Below the pieces are notes generated by a model that saw only the letters and a list, made by a program, of their open reading frames with translations, did not search any database and had not been told where the DNA came from. From contig NZ_JOFJ01000001.1 in NCBI RefSeq assembly GCF_000718255.1, forward strand, positions 434,001 through 498,000: DNA of 64,000 bases, read 5' to 3'. Within the stretch, counting starts at the first letter, position 1, and every line of letters begins with the position of its first letter. A program made the position numbers and the translations under genes. Of this stretch, positions 43,464 to 52,201 are shown one piece after another. This stretch comes from Spirillospora albida. Its GTDB lineage: Bacteria > Actinomycetota > Actinomycetes > Streptosporangiales > Streptosporangiaceae.

Positions 43464-45734
43464 TCAGACGACCGCGCCGTGGTCGTCGGGAGACCGGCGG
43501 GCGGGCTTCGCCTTCGTCTTCGGCGCGGGCGACGGGGACTTCGCGTAGCGCTCCAGCACGACCGCGATCGGTGTCGCGGTGAACACGCTGGAGTACGTGC
43601 CGACGACGATGCCGATGAGCAGCGCGATCGCGAAGTCGGTCAGCGAGTCGCCGCCGAGGAAGGCGAGCGCCGCCAGGATGAACAGCGCGCCCATGCCGGT
43701 GTTGATGGTGCGCGGGACGGTCTGCAGCGTGCCCCGGTTGGCGATGTCGGCGAACCGGTCCTTGGGATGGGCGCCCCACAGCTCCCGGACGCGGTCGAAG
43801 ACCACGACGGAGTCGTTCACCGAGTACCCGATGACGGTGAGCAGGGCCGCGAGGAAGACGCCGTCGATGGGCTTGCCGAGCCAGGCGAACACACCGGTGA
43901 CGATCAGCACGTCGTGGAACATGGCGATGACGGAGCCCGCCGCGAACGTCCACCGGAACCGGAACGTCAGGTAGGCGAGCTGCGCGAGCAGCGCGACGCC
44001 GAGCGCGATGAGCGCCTTGGTGCGCAGTTCCTCACCGAGGCTCGGGCCGATCAGCTCGTCGCGCACCTTGGAGGCGCCCCCCGCCTTCGCCGCGAGCGCC
44101 TCCTTGATCTCCTCCACCTCGGCGTTGCCCAGGTCGGACGTCCGGACGGAGATGTCCTTCTCCCCCGAGGTCTGGACGACGGCGCGCGGGAAGCCCGCGT
44201 CCGCCACGGCCTGGCGGGCCGTGTCGATCTGCAGGGGATTGGTCGTCGAGTACTCGACGAGGCGCCCGCCGGTGAACTCGACGCCGTAGTTGAGGCCGCG
44301 CGTGAAGATCCCCGTGAGGGCGAGCACCACGGCGAGGCCGGAGAGCGCGAGCCAGAGCCGGCGGCGGCGCATCAGGTCGGGGCCGCTGGTCTCCAGCCAG
44401 GCCCGGATCCGCCCCGCGCCGCCGAGGCCGTTGAGGCCGGTGCGGCGGGCGATGCCGCGGCGCGACAGCGCCGCGTCGGTGAGGACGCGGCTGATCAGCA
44501 TCGCCGACACCAGCGAGCCGAGGACACCGATGCACAGCGTCACACCGAAGCCCTTCACCGGCCCGGACGCGAGGAAGAACAGCAGCCCGGCGGCCAGCAG
44601 GGTGGTGACGGCCGAGTCGGCGATCGCGGACCACGCCTTGTTGAATCCGATGGCCAGGGCCTGGCGGGTGCCGCGTCCCGGTGCGAGGGCCTGCTCCTCC
44701 CGCGCCCGTTCGAACGCGAGGACGTTCGCGTCGATCGCCATGCCGATCGCGAGGACGAACCCGGCGAGGCCGGGCAGGGTCAGGGTCGCGCCGACGGCGA
44801 CGAGCGCGGCGTAGGAGATCAGGGCGTATCCGGCGAGCGCGATGGTGGCGAGGAACCCGACGAGCCGGTAGACGGCGACGATGAACAGGCCGGTCAGGAC
44901 GATGCCGATGACCGCTGCGCGGGCGCTGGCGTCGATGGCGGCGGCGCCGAGCGTCGGGCCGACCACCCGCTGCTCGATGATCTTCACGGGGACGGGCAGC
45001 GAGCCGCCCTGGATCAGCGCGGCGAGCTCCTTGGCCTCCTGCGCGCTGAAGCTGCCGGTGACCTGGGTGGACCCGCCGCCGATCCCGACACCGCAGGCCA
45101 CGCTCTCGGTGACCGCGGGCGAGGAGATGACCTTGCCGTCCAGGACGATCGCGACGCGCCGGTCGTCGCCGGTCGCGCACGCCGCCTTCGCGGTGACCCG
45201 CTCCCAGATGCCTCCGCCCTTGCCCCGGAAGTCGATGGTGACGGCCCAGCCGCCCAGCTGCTGCGGATCGAACGTGGGGCTGGCGGACCCGATGCCCTCA
45301 CCGGTGAGCGCGGCCGGGCCGATGAGGATCGGCTGGCCCTGCTCGTCCGGGATGACCTGCTCGCCCTTCTTCGGCTTGCCGTCGTTCGTCCGCACGGGGT
45401 GCGCGGTGAGCTGCGCGGTCTTGCCGAGGGCCGCGGTGGCGCGGGCCGGGTCCTGCACGTCCGGCAGCTCGACGATCAGCCGCCGGTCGCCCGACACGGT
45501 GATCGACGACTCGGCGACGCCGAGCGCGTTCACCCGGCGGAGCAGGACCTCCCGGGCGCGCTCGGTGGACTCCCGGTTCGCCTTCACGGTCGGCGAGTTC
45601 TGGGTCTCCAGGACGATCTGGGTGCCGCCCCGGAGGTCGAGGCCGAGGCGGGCGGGTTCGGACAGGGCGTAGAACACTGACAGGGCGAGCACGGCCAGGG
45701 CCAGTACCGCCCGCACCATGTTGGCGCGAGACAA
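43464..45734 (-). CDS. secDF: Fused SecD-SecF protein translocase subunit
   Basis: A 756-residue protein that joins SecD (about residues 1-430) and SecF (about 440-756) in one chain of about 12 membrane segments. SecD features are LGLDLRGGTQIVLE, the P1 domain and GFVLAIGMAIDANVLAFER; SecF features are GLNYGVEFTGGRLVEY and LLTVIGYSVNDSVVVFDRVR. It uses the proton gradient to help pull secreted proteins across the membrane. The TTG at 45734 is chosen from GGAGG five nt upstream. Its neighbours are not the usual yajC, ruvB or relA, so it may be a second copy. Confidence 0.92.
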   Translation of the reverse strand: MSRANMVRAVLALAVLALSVFYALSEPARLGLDLRGGTQIVLETQNSPTVKANRESTERAREVLLRRVNALGVAESSITVSGDRRLIVELPDVQDPARATAALGKTAQLTAHPVRTNDGKPKKGEQVIPDEQGQPILIGPAALTGEGIGSASPTFDPQQLGGWAVTIDFRGKGGGIWERVTAKAACATGDDRRVAIVLDGKVISSPAVTESVACGVGIGGGSTQVTGSFSAQEAKELAALIQGGSLPVPVKIIEQRVVGPTLGAAAIDASARAAVIGIVLTGLFIVAVYRLVGFLATIALAGYALISYAALVAVGATLTLPGLAGFVLAIGMAIDANVLAFERAREEQALAPGRGTRQALAIGFNKAWSAIADSAVTTLLAAGLLFFLASGPVKGFGVTLCIGVLGSLVSAMLISRVLTDAALSRRGIARRTGLNGLGGAGRIRAWLETSGPDLMRRRRLWLALSGLAVVLALTGIFTRGLNYGVEFTGGRLVEYSTTNPLQIDTARQAVADAGFPRAVVQTSGEKDISVRTSDLGNAEVEEIKEALAAKAGGASKVRDELIGPSLGEELRTKALIALGVALLAQLAYLTFRFRWTFAAGSVIAMFHDVLIVTGVFAWLGKPIDGVFLAALLTVIGYSVNDSVVVFDRVRELWGAHPKDRFADIANRGTLQTVPRTINTGMGALFILAALAFLGGDSLTDFAIALLIGIVVGTYSSVFTATPIAVVLERYAKSPSPAPKTKAKPARRSPDDHGAVV

Positions 45735-45798
45735 GGGAACCTCCACAAGGACTTCGGCACCGCCGCCCCGGGGCGTGCGGCGCCGCGTACGGAAAACG

Positions 45799-46269
45799 TC
45801 AGACCTGGGAGGGGGGTGGTGCACGGCCGCGCGCCGCCCCGGAGGGAACGGCGGCGGGCGCGCGGCGCGCGGTGGTGCGGACGGCGATCCGGCCGCAGGA
45901 CGGCCGGAGGGCGGGGGCGGTCGGGGGCGGGGCGGCGACGGCCGGCGCGGTCGCGCCGGCGAGTTCGCGGGACGAGGGGACGCCGGCGGCCTCGGTGCGG
46001 CCATGCCGGCCCGGACGCTGGTCGCGGCTCCGGGCGAGCGCGCCCTGCGCGGCCGCGCGGGCCGCCGCGGACACGGAGGGGACGGTCTGGCCCGTGGGCG
46101 CGGAGCGGGCGGACGCGGAATGCGGCGCCGCAGGCGCCGGGGCGGCGACGAATCCCAGCACGCCGAGGGCGAGGACGAGCAGCCGCGCGAGCCGGCTCCG
46201 CTTGGCGACGGAACCGCTGGTCAGGACCGAATTCGGGACGGGCGCGGAGAATCGGCGAGCGGTGGCCAT
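45799..46269 (-). CDS. Ala/Pro-rich secreted or membrane-anchored protein upstream of secDF
   Basis: A 156-residue protein with a basic N-terminus and one hydrophobic segment (ARLLVLALGVLGFVAAPAPA, about residues 28-47), then a low-complexity Ala/Pro/Arg/Ser tail. GGGAGG lies 7 nt before the ATG at 46269, a very good ribosome site, which argues that it is a true gene. It precedes secDF on the same strand with a 64-bp gap. I recognise no family and the tail shows no domain. Confidence 0.55.
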   Translation of the reverse strand: MATARRFSAPVPNSVLTSGSVAKRSRLARLLVLALGVLGFVAAPAPAAPHSASARSAPTGQTVPSVSAAARAAAQGALARSRDQRPGRHGRTEAAGVPSSRELAGATAPAVAAPPPTAPALRPSCGRIAVRTTARRAPAAVPSGAARGRAPPPSQV

Positions 46270-46464
46270 TTCGGCGCCTCCCGTCGATCCGGATATCGGT
46301 CCCGTCCAACGTAGCCCAGGATGCGGATACCTCGGGCCCTGGCCTCAAGACACCAGAGAGTGTCCAGATTGGCCAGGGAACTGTCGCCGGAGCGTTCTGG
46401 ACGGGTGAGCGAAAAGCGAATTACTTTCACAACGCCCACCCCGAACCGGACAAAGGAGCTTCCG

Positions 46465-47142
46465 GTGGCACGTATCAGACACGCCCTCGTCCTGGGGACG
46501 GCGACCGCCGCCGTCCTCACCGTGGCCGCGACCCCCGCCTCGGCCGCGACCACCACCATCCGGGCCGGCTCGGCGACCGCCGCCGCCTACGCCGGCAACG
46601 TCCAGGCCGACCTGCTCGGCACCGCCACCGTCTCCAGCTCGCTCGGCGGCGGGACCTGCGACGAGTCCACCATGACCGGCTCGATCCAGTCCAACGGCAC
46701 CGGGCTGACCATCGCCAGCGCCTCCTTCAGCGGCCCCGGCGGCGGCCCCTGCGCCGGTGCCACGAGCTCCACCATCACCACCCAGAACCTGCCCTGGACG
46801 GGCGGCAACGTCACCTACGACCCGAACCACACCGGCGGCCGCGACGCCACGGTCACGATCGCGAACTTCCGGGTGCGCGCCGTCGTGAACCTCTTCGGCG
46901 GCATCACGTGCATCTACGGCGGGTCGCTCACCGCGAACGGCTACAACGGCGACAACGCGAACCGGCCCGACACCTCCAACGGCGAGGCGCAGGTCGGCGT
47001 GAACGGCGCCACGGTCAACAGGCAGTCCGGCAGCAACTTCTTCTGCCCGTCCACCGCCCAGGTCACCGCCACCTACCAGCTGCGCGGCGAGAGCACCCCG
47101 GGCTCCGGCACCTTCGACCAGTCCCTGTACGTCACCGGCTGA
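46465..47142 (+). CDS. Secreted beta-rich protein of unknown function
   Basis: A 225-residue exported protein. The signal peptide (ARIRHALVLGTATAAVLTVA) ends at an ASAA-type cleavage site. The mature part is rich in Ser, Thr, Gly and Asn with alternating strands and four Cys that could form two disulfides (CDES, PCAG, TCIYG, FFCPS). Such proteins are common on the surface of filamentous actinomycetes; no catalytic motif is visible. The GTG at 46465 follows AAAGGAG. Transcription probably ends at the hairpin at 47193. Confidence 0.8.
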   Translation: MARIRHALVLGTATAAVLTVAATPASAATTTIRAGSATAAAYAGNVQADLLGTATVSSSLGGGTCDESTMTGSIQSNGTGLTIASASFSGPGGGPCAGATSSTITTQNLPWTGGNVTYDPNHTGGRDATVTIANFRVRAVVNLFGGITCIYGGSLTANGYNGDNANRPDTSNGEAQVGVNGATVNRQSGSNFFCPSTAQVTATYQLRGESTPGSGTFDQSLYVTG

Positions 47143-47192
47143 CCCCGCCCGCCCCCGAGCTCCCAGCACACGAGGACTCGCTCCCAGGAAGA

Positions 47193-47228
47193 GGAACGGG
47201 CCGCCCCGGCACCGGGGCGGCCCGTTCC
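47193..47228. terminator. Bidirectional terminator hairpin upstream of the glyS 3' end
   Basis: Perfect 17-bp arms (GGAACGGGCCGCCCCGG and complement) with a 2-nt centre lie between the convergent secreted-protein and glyS genes, 14 bp from the glyS stop. Confidence 0.85.
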
Positions 47229-47241
47229 GCGTCTCCGCGTC

Positions 47242-48630
47242 TCAGCAGCCGACCAGCTGGGAGGCCAGGAAGGACTCCACCTGGCCGAGGCCGATGCGCT
47301 CCTGGCTCATCGAGTCGCGCTCCCGCACGGTCACCGCGTCGTCCTCGAGGGTGTCGAAGTCGACCGTGACGCAGAACGGCGTGCCGATCTCGTCCTGGCG
47401 GCGGTAGCGGCGGCCGATCGCGCCCGCGTCGTCGAAGTCCACGTTCCAGTTCCTGCGCAGGGCCGCCGCGAGGTCGCGGGCCTTCGGCGACAGGTCGGCG
47501 TTGCGCGACAGCGGCAGCACCGCGACCTTCACCGGGGCGAGCCGCCGGTCGAGGCGCATGACCGTGCGCTTCTCCAGCTTGCCCTTGGCGTTCGGCGCCT
47601 CGTCCTCGGCGTAGGCGTCCATCATGAACGTGAGCGTGCAGCGGTCGACGCCGGCCGCCGGCTCGATCACGAACGGCGTGAACCGGTCGCCGGACTCCTG
47701 GTCGAAGAACGACAGGTCGGTGCCGGACGCCTTGGAGTGCGTCGACAGGTCGTAGTCGGTGCGGTTGGCGACGCCCTCCAGCTCGCCCCACTCGCTGCCG
47801 ACGAAGTCGAACCGGTACTCGATGTCGACCGTCCGCTTGGAGTAGTGCGACAGCTTGTCGGCGGGGTGCTCGTACAGCCGCAGGTTGTCCTTGCGGATGC
47901 CGAGGTCGACGTACCACTGGAGCCGCTCGTCGATCCAGTACTGGTGCCATTCCTCGTCGGTGCCCGGCTTGACGAAGAACTCCATCTCCATCTGCTCGAA
48001 CTCGCGCGTCCGGAAGATGAAGTTGCCGGGGGTGATCTCGTTGCGGAACGACTTGCCGATCTGGCCGATGCCGAACGGCACCTTCCGCCGCGCGGACTGC
48101 TGCACGTTCAGGTAGTTGATGAAGATGCCCTGCGCCGTCTCGGGGCGCAGGTAGGCGAGGCCCGACTCACCCTCGACGGCGCCGAGGAAGGTCTTCAGCA
48201 GGCCGTTGAACATGCGCGGCTCGGTGAAGGAGCCCTTGTTGCCGCAGTTCGGGCAGCCGATGTCGGCGAGGCCGTTCGCGGGCGGCCGGCCGTGCTTCTC
48301 CTCGTAGGACTCCTCCAGGTGGTCGGCCCGGAAGCGCTTGTGGCAGGACTGGCACTCGGTCAGCGGGTCGACGAACGCGTTGACGTGGCCGCTGGCCTCC
48401 CAGACCTCCCGCGCCAGGATGACGCAGGAGTCGAGGCCGACGACGTCGTCGCGGCCCTGGACCATGGACTTCCACCACTGGCGCTTGACGTTGTTCTTCA
48501 GCTCCACGCCGAGGGGGCCGTAGTCCCAGGACGCGCGGAGGCCGCCGTAGATCTCGCTCGACGGGTAGACGAGCCCCCGGCGCTTCGCGAGGTTGACGAT
48601 GGTGTCGAGCACATCGGAACGGCGTGCCAT
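47242..48630 (-). CDS. glyS: Glycine-tRNA ligase (alpha2 type)
   Basis: A 462-residue class II aminoacyl-tRNA synthetase that charges tRNA-Gly. Clear features are the opening LAKRRGLVYPSSEIYGGLRA, zinc-binding CQSC and CPNC pairs, motif 2 with GKSFRNEITPGNFIFRTREF and EQMEMEFFV, motif 3 ending in GVDRCTLTFMMDAY, and the anticodon-binding C-terminal domain (LAPVKVAVLPLSRN). The length is normal for this type. It is monocistronic. Confidence 0.97.
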   Translation of the reverse strand: MARRSDVLDTIVNLAKRRGLVYPSSEIYGGLRASWDYGPLGVELKNNVKRQWWKSMVQGRDDVVGLDSCVILAREVWEASGHVNAFVDPLTECQSCHKRFRADHLEESYEEKHGRPPANGLADIGCPNCGNKGSFTEPRMFNGLLKTFLGAVEGESGLAYLRPETAQGIFINYLNVQQSARRKVPFGIGQIGKSFRNEITPGNFIFRTREFEQMEMEFFVKPGTDEEWHQYWIDERLQWYVDLGIRKDNLRLYEHPADKLSHYSKRTVDIEYRFDFVGSEWGELEGVANRTDYDLSTHSKASGTDLSFFDQESGDRFTPFVIEPAAGVDRCTLTFMMDAYAEDEAPNAKGKLEKRTVMRLDRRLAPVKVAVLPLSRNADLSPKARDLAAALRRNWNVDFDDAGAIGRRYRRQDEIGTPFCVTVDFDTLEDDAVTVRERDSMSQERIGLGQVESFLASQLVGC

Positions 48631-48995
48631 GTTCTATCTCCATCCGGCTGGCGGTCGGCGGGTCAGTGGAATCGCCCCGCCCCGCGCGTCCGGCGCGGGC
48701 GGCGGCGAGAATGATCCCCGTTGGGTGGTACAGCGTGACGGCCCCGGTGGGCGCGGCGCTCCGACGCCCCCGAGCCTTTTCCAGCTTAGGGCAACCGGCG
48801 GCGTCACCGCGCGGCATCGCCGCGGCCCCGGCCGAGACGGTCAGCGGGGCGGGCGGCCGGGCCGGGGACCGCGCGGCGGGCGGCTCGACGACGGCGACGG
48901 CGGACGACCGGGCATGGCCGGGAGATCACCCGGCGGCCGCCGGCGAAACCGGGCGGGCGGCTTCTTGGCGTCCGGTTGCCCGTTTCCGGACGCGA
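48631..48995. other. Gene-free stretch upstream of glyS
   Basis: These 365 bp separate glyS from the small monooxygenase-like gene on the same strand. No convincing ORF, tRNA or riboswitch is seen. Part must be the glyS promoter and leader. A GGGTGGTACAGCG near 48722 resembles a T-box core, but it is on the wrong strand. Confidence 0.5.
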
Positions 48996-49280
48996 TCAGG
49001 CGGACGTGACGACCTCGTAGGCGCCCGGCTCGTCGATGGCCATCGCGGCGAGGGGGATGAACGTCAGGCGCACCTCGTACGCGCCGAGCGCGCGACGGTA
49101 GAACCCGGCGCCGTCCCATTCGGTGACGAGGGCCCACAGGTCCGGGTCGTCCACGGTGCGGGCGAGCCGGCCGGAGCGGAAGCCGGGGCTGGCCGCGAGG
49201 GCCGCGAGCACGCCGTTCATCGACTCGGTGAACCCGTCGGCGCCGGCGCCGGGGACGCGGTACCGGGTAATCGCGATCAT
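48996..49280 (-). CDS. Antibiotic biosynthesis monooxygenase (ABM)-domain protein
   Basis: A 94-residue single-domain protein of the dimeric alpha/beta-barrel type. It begins MIAITRYRVPGAGADGFTES, continues ALAASPGFRSGRLART, and has DLWALVTEWDGAGFYRRAL, the usual ABM order of strand, helix and WDG-like turn. Functions range from quinone oxidation to haem handling; no metal or haem ligand stands out here. It is divergent from a small membrane protein gene, with a 29-bp gap. Confidence 0.82.
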   Translation of the reverse strand: MIAITRYRVPGAGADGFTESMNGVLAALAASPGFRSGRLARTVDDPDLWALVTEWDGAGFYRRALGAYEVRLTFIPLAAMAIDEPGAYEVVTSA

Positions 49281-49309
49281 CCGTCCATCCTCGCAGTACC
49301 TTGGGGCGC

Positions 49310-49621
49310 GTGGAGACGCGAGGGCAGGCCCCGGCGCGCGGTGCGCGCGCGGCGGTCGAACGGTGGAGCGCGGCGCCGGTGGTGTTCCTGCACCGGCTGC
49401 CGAGGGTGGTGCTGCTGGCGGCGGTGTTCGCGCTGCTGGTCGCCGGAATGGCGGGAACGGGCATGGTCGCCGCCGCGGGCTTCCTGCTGCTCGCCGTGCT
49501 GCTCGGCTGGTTCGCCTATCTCAACTGGCCCCGGCTCGACGTCCAGGCCCGCCTGCTGCGCGCCGGCGCGGTCGCCCTCCTGGCGCTGCTCGCGGCGGGA
49601 CACGCACTTGGTCGATTTTGA
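49310..49621 (+). CDS. Small membrane protein (DUF6703-like)
   Basis: A 103-residue protein with a basic N-terminus and three hydrophobic segments: VVLLAAVFALLVAGMAGTGM, VAAAGFLLLAVLLGWFAYLN and LLRAGAVALLALLAAGHALG, joined by the motif NWPRLDVQARLLR. Function unknown. GTG 49310 or TTG 49301 is the start. Its TGA stop (49619-49621) lies inside the Zur box of the next operon. Confidence 0.75.
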   Translation: METRGQAPARGARAAVERWSAAPVVFLHRLPRVVLLAAVFALLVAGMAGTGMVAAAGFLLLAVLLGWFAYLNWPRLDVQARLLRAGAVALLALLAAGHALGRF

Positions 49622-49647
49622 CAATCATTTTCATACTCATCCATACT
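49618..49647 (+). promoter_or_regulatory. znuA promoter, leaderless
   Basis: A perfect -35 box TTGACA (49618-49623), an 18-bp spacer and a -10 box CATACT (49642-49647) precede the znuA GTG at 49654 by six bases. The predicted transcript therefore begins at or next to the start codon, and no Shine-Dalgarno sequence exists. Confidence 0.7.
49619..49633. promoter_or_regulatory. Zur box
   Basis: TGACAATCATTTTCA is a 15-bp near-palindrome (6 of 7 pairs) of the type bound by actinobacterial Zur proteins. It overlaps the -35 box of znuA, so zinc-loaded Zur would block RNA polymerase. The last gene of the operon encodes a Fur-family protein that fits Zur. Confidence 0.8.
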
Positions 49648-49653
49648 GGTCGT

Positions 49654-50604
49654 GTGCTGACCCTCCGTACCCCCCTGCGCCCCCTGTCGCTGACGGCCGC
49701 CGCCGTCCTGGCCCTCGGCGGCCTCGCCGCCTGCGGTGACGCCGACGCCGGCTCGTCCGGCGAGCCGGAGGTGATCGCGTCCTTCTACCCCGTCGCATGG
49801 CTGGCGGAGAGGGTCGGCGGCCCGGACGCCACCGTCCGGACGCTGACGAAGCCCGGCGCCGAGCCGCACGACCTGGAGCTCACCGCCCGCCAGATCGCGG
49901 ACGTCGGCGAGGCCGACCTCACCTTCTACGTCAAGGGCGTCCAGCCCGCCGTCGACGACGCCGTCGGCAAGCACGGCAAGGGCAAGGCCCTCGACGCGGC
50001 GACCCTGGTCAAGACTTTGCCGCCGCCCGCCGAAGAGGAGCACGGCCAGGAGGAGGAGGAGCACGGGCACGAGGAGCACGAGTCCTCCCACGACCCGCAC
50101 ATCTGGCTCGACCCGAGCCGGATGGCCACCATCGCGACCGCGCTCGGCGACCGCCTGGCCTCCGTCGACGCCCCCCGCGCCGCCGCCTACAGGGAACGTG
50201 CCAAGACGCTCGCCGCCCAGCTCACCGCCCTCGACGGCCGGTACCGGGACGGGCTGAAGACCTGCAAGACGAAGTCGGTCGTCACCGCGCACGCCGCGTT
50301 CGGCTACCTCACCGACCGGTACGGGCTCCGCCAGATCTCCATCGCGGGCGTCGACCCCGCGAACGAGCCGTCGCCGAAGCGCCTCGCGGAGCTGACGCAT
50401 GAGATCGAGGAGGCCGGCGCGACGACGGTGTTCACCGAGACTCTCGTCAGCCCGAAGGTCGCGCAGACCCTCGCGCGCGAGGCCGGCGTGAAGACCGCCG
50501 TGCTCGACCCCGTGGAGGGCATCGCCGCGGGCGCGTCCGGCGACTACCTGACGATCATGCAGAAGAACCTCGACACGCTGCGGCCCGCCCTGGGGTGCTC
50601 ATGA
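49654..50604 (+). CDS. znuA: Zinc ABC transporter substrate-binding lipoprotein
   Basis: A 316-residue zinc-capturing protein. A signal peptide ends in the lipobox LAAC (about residues 21-24). The cluster A-I fold is visible: VIASFYPVAWLAERVGG, KPGAEPHDLELTARQI with its His ligand, HDPHIWLDPSRM, VVTAHAAFGYLTDRYGL and VFTETLVSPKVAQTLAREAG. A His/Glu-rich loop (EEEHGQEEEEHGHEEHES) is the mark of zinc-type proteins. The start is leaderless GTG. It is the first gene of a tightly overlapped four-gene operon. Confidence 0.95.
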   Translation: MLTLRTPLRPLSLTAAAVLALGGLAACGDADAGSSGEPEVIASFYPVAWLAERVGGPDATVRTLTKPGAEPHDLELTARQIADVGEADLTFYVKGVQPAVDDAVGKHGKGKALDAATLVKTLPPPAEEEHGQEEEEHGHEEHESSHDPHIWLDPSRMATIATALGDRLASVDAPRAAAYRERAKTLAAQLTALDGRYRDGLKTCKTKSVVTAHAAFGYLTDRYGLRQISIAGVDPANEPSPKRLAELTHEIEEAGATTVFTETLVSPKVAQTLAREAGVKTAVLDPVEGIAAGASGDYLTIMQKNLDTLRPALGCS

Positions 50605-51317
50605 CCGGCCCGGGGGCGGCCGGGACGCAGCCGCCCCCGTTCGCGATGACCGGCGGGACGGTGCGGCGGGACGGCCGCGAGGTCCTGTCCGGCGTCGACC
50701 TGCGCGTCGGGTCCGGCGACGTGCTCGCCGTCCTCGGCCCCAACGGGGCGGGCAAGTCCACCCTCGTCAAGGCGCTGCTCGGGCTGATCCCCCTCGCCTC
50801 CGGCCGGACCGAGATCTACGGCGCGCCGCCCGCGCGGTTCCGCGACTGGCACCGGATCGGGTACGTCCCGCAGCGCCTGCCGATCGGCGGCGGCGTCCCG
50901 GCGACCGTCCGGGAGGTCGTGTCGTCCGGGCGGATCGCGCGGCGGTCGCGCTGGCGGCCCGCGCCGCGCCCCGGCGCCGCCGGCCGTACCGCCGTGGACG
51001 CCGCGCTCGCCGCGACCGGCCTCACCGGCCTCGCCCGCGAACCCGTCCACCAGCTGTCGGGCGGCCAGCAGCAGCGGGTGCTGATCGCCCGCGCGCTGGC
51101 GGGCGAACCCGACGCGTTCGTCCTCGACGAGCCGACCGCGGGCGTCGACGCCGACAGCCAGGCGGCGCTCGCCGGGACGCTCGGCGAGCTGGCCAGGGGC
51201 GGCCGGACGGTCGTGCTCGTCGCGCACGAGCTCGGCCCGATGGAGCCGCTCATCACCCGGACGATCGAACTGCGGCACGGCCGCGTCGTCCGCGACACGG
51301 CGGAGGCGTCCACATGA
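50601..51317 (+). CDS. znuC: Zinc ABC transporter ATP-binding protein
   Basis: A 238-residue ATPase that powers zinc import. The Walker A is GPNGAGKST, the Q-loop region is IGYVPQRLPI, the signature is LSGGQQQRV, the Walker B is AFVLDEPTAGVD and the H-loop is VVLVAHEL. The ATG at 50601 overlaps the znuA stop (ATGA); GTG 50595 is an alternative. Confidence 0.95.
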   Translation: MTGPGAAGTQPPPFAMTGGTVRRDGREVLSGVDLRVGSGDVLAVLGPNGAGKSTLVKALLGLIPLASGRTEIYGAPPARFRDWHRIGYVPQRLPIGGGVPATVREVVSSGRIARRSRWRPAPRPGAAGRTAVDAALAATGLTGLAREPVHQLSGGQQQRVLIARALAGEPDAFVLDEPTAGVDADSQAALAGTLGELARGGRTVVLVAHELGPMEPLITRTIELRHGRVVRDTAEAST

Positions 51318-52201
51318 TCGAGATGCTCCAGTACGACTTCATGCGGATCGCGCTCGTGATCGCGGTCCTGATCGGGCTGACCGCCCCGGCCGTCGGCACC
51401 TTCCTCGTCCAGCGGAGGCTGTCGCTGCTCGGCGACGGCATCGGCCACATCGCGCTGACCGGCATCGGCCTCGGGCTGCTGACCGGCTCGTCCCCCGTCC
51501 TCGGCGCGCTGGCCGTGTCCGTGCTCGGCGCCGTCGCGATCGAGGTCGTCCGGGCGCGCAGCCGCAGCGGCGGCGACGTCGCGCTCGCCCTGCTGTTCTA
51601 CGGCGGCCTGGCGGGCGGCGTCCTCATGACGAGCGCGCAGGACGGCGGGACGAGCCTGCAGTCCTACCTGTTCGGCTCGATCAGCAGCGTCACGCCCGCC
51701 GACCTGTACGTGGTCGCCGCCCTCGCCGCCGTGGTGCTCGGCGTCATCGCCGTGTTCGGCCGGGAGCTGTTCCTGCTGTGCCAGGACGAGGACGTCGCGC
51801 GGGCGTCCGGGCTGCCGGTCCGGTTCCTCAGCGTGCTGATCGCCGCGACCGCCGCGGTCACCGTCGTCATCGCCATGCGGGCGATCGGGCTGCTGCTCGT
51901 CTCCGCCCTGATGATCATTCCGGTGGCGGCGGCGCAGCAGCTCACCCGCGGGTTCCTCGGCACGATGCTGAGCGCCATGGGCATCGGTGTACTGTCGGCC
52001 GTGGCGGGCCTGACCGGAGCGTTCGAGTACGATCTTCGCCCGGGCCCCACGATCGTGCTGCTGGCGCTGGCGGTGTTCGCGGTCGCGGTCGTCGGCGGCT
52101 CGGTCATGCGGCGCAGACGTGCGCGGGCGGGAGCGCGCGGGGAGGTCCTCCCCGCCGCGGCGCCCGCCAGGGATACCGGAGCGGAGGTGCTCAGCGGATG
52201 A
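51314..52201 (+). CDS. znuB: Zinc ABC transporter permease
   Basis: A 295-residue membrane protein of the ABC-3 family with about eight membrane segments. It opens MLQYDFMRIALVIAVLIGLT and includes GTFLVQRRLSLLGDGIGHIA, ALMIIPVAAAQQLTRGF and DLRPGPTIVLLALAVFAVAV. The Arg/Ala/Gly-rich tail is cytoplasmic. Its ATG overlaps the znuC stop, and its stop overlaps the zur start. Confidence 0.95.
   Translation: MIEMLQYDFMRIALVIAVLIGLTAPAVGTFLVQRRLSLLGDGIGHIALTGIGLGLLTGSSPVLGALAVSVLGAVAIEVVRARSRSGGDVALALLFYGGLAGGVLMTSAQDGGTSLQSYLFGSISSVTPADLYVVAALAAVVLGVIAVFGRELFLLCQDEDVARASGLPVRFLSVLIAATAAVTVVIAMRAIGLLLVSALMIIPVAAAQQLTRGFLGTMLSAMGIGVLSAVAGLTGAFEYDLRPGPTIVLLALAVFAVAVVGGSVMRRRRARAGARGEVLPAAAPARDTGAEVLSG

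Noticed and set aside
48720..48735. T-box antiterminator core for glyS
   Set aside because: The GGGTGGTACAGCG match is on the plus strand while glyS is on the minus strand. No specifier loop was found.
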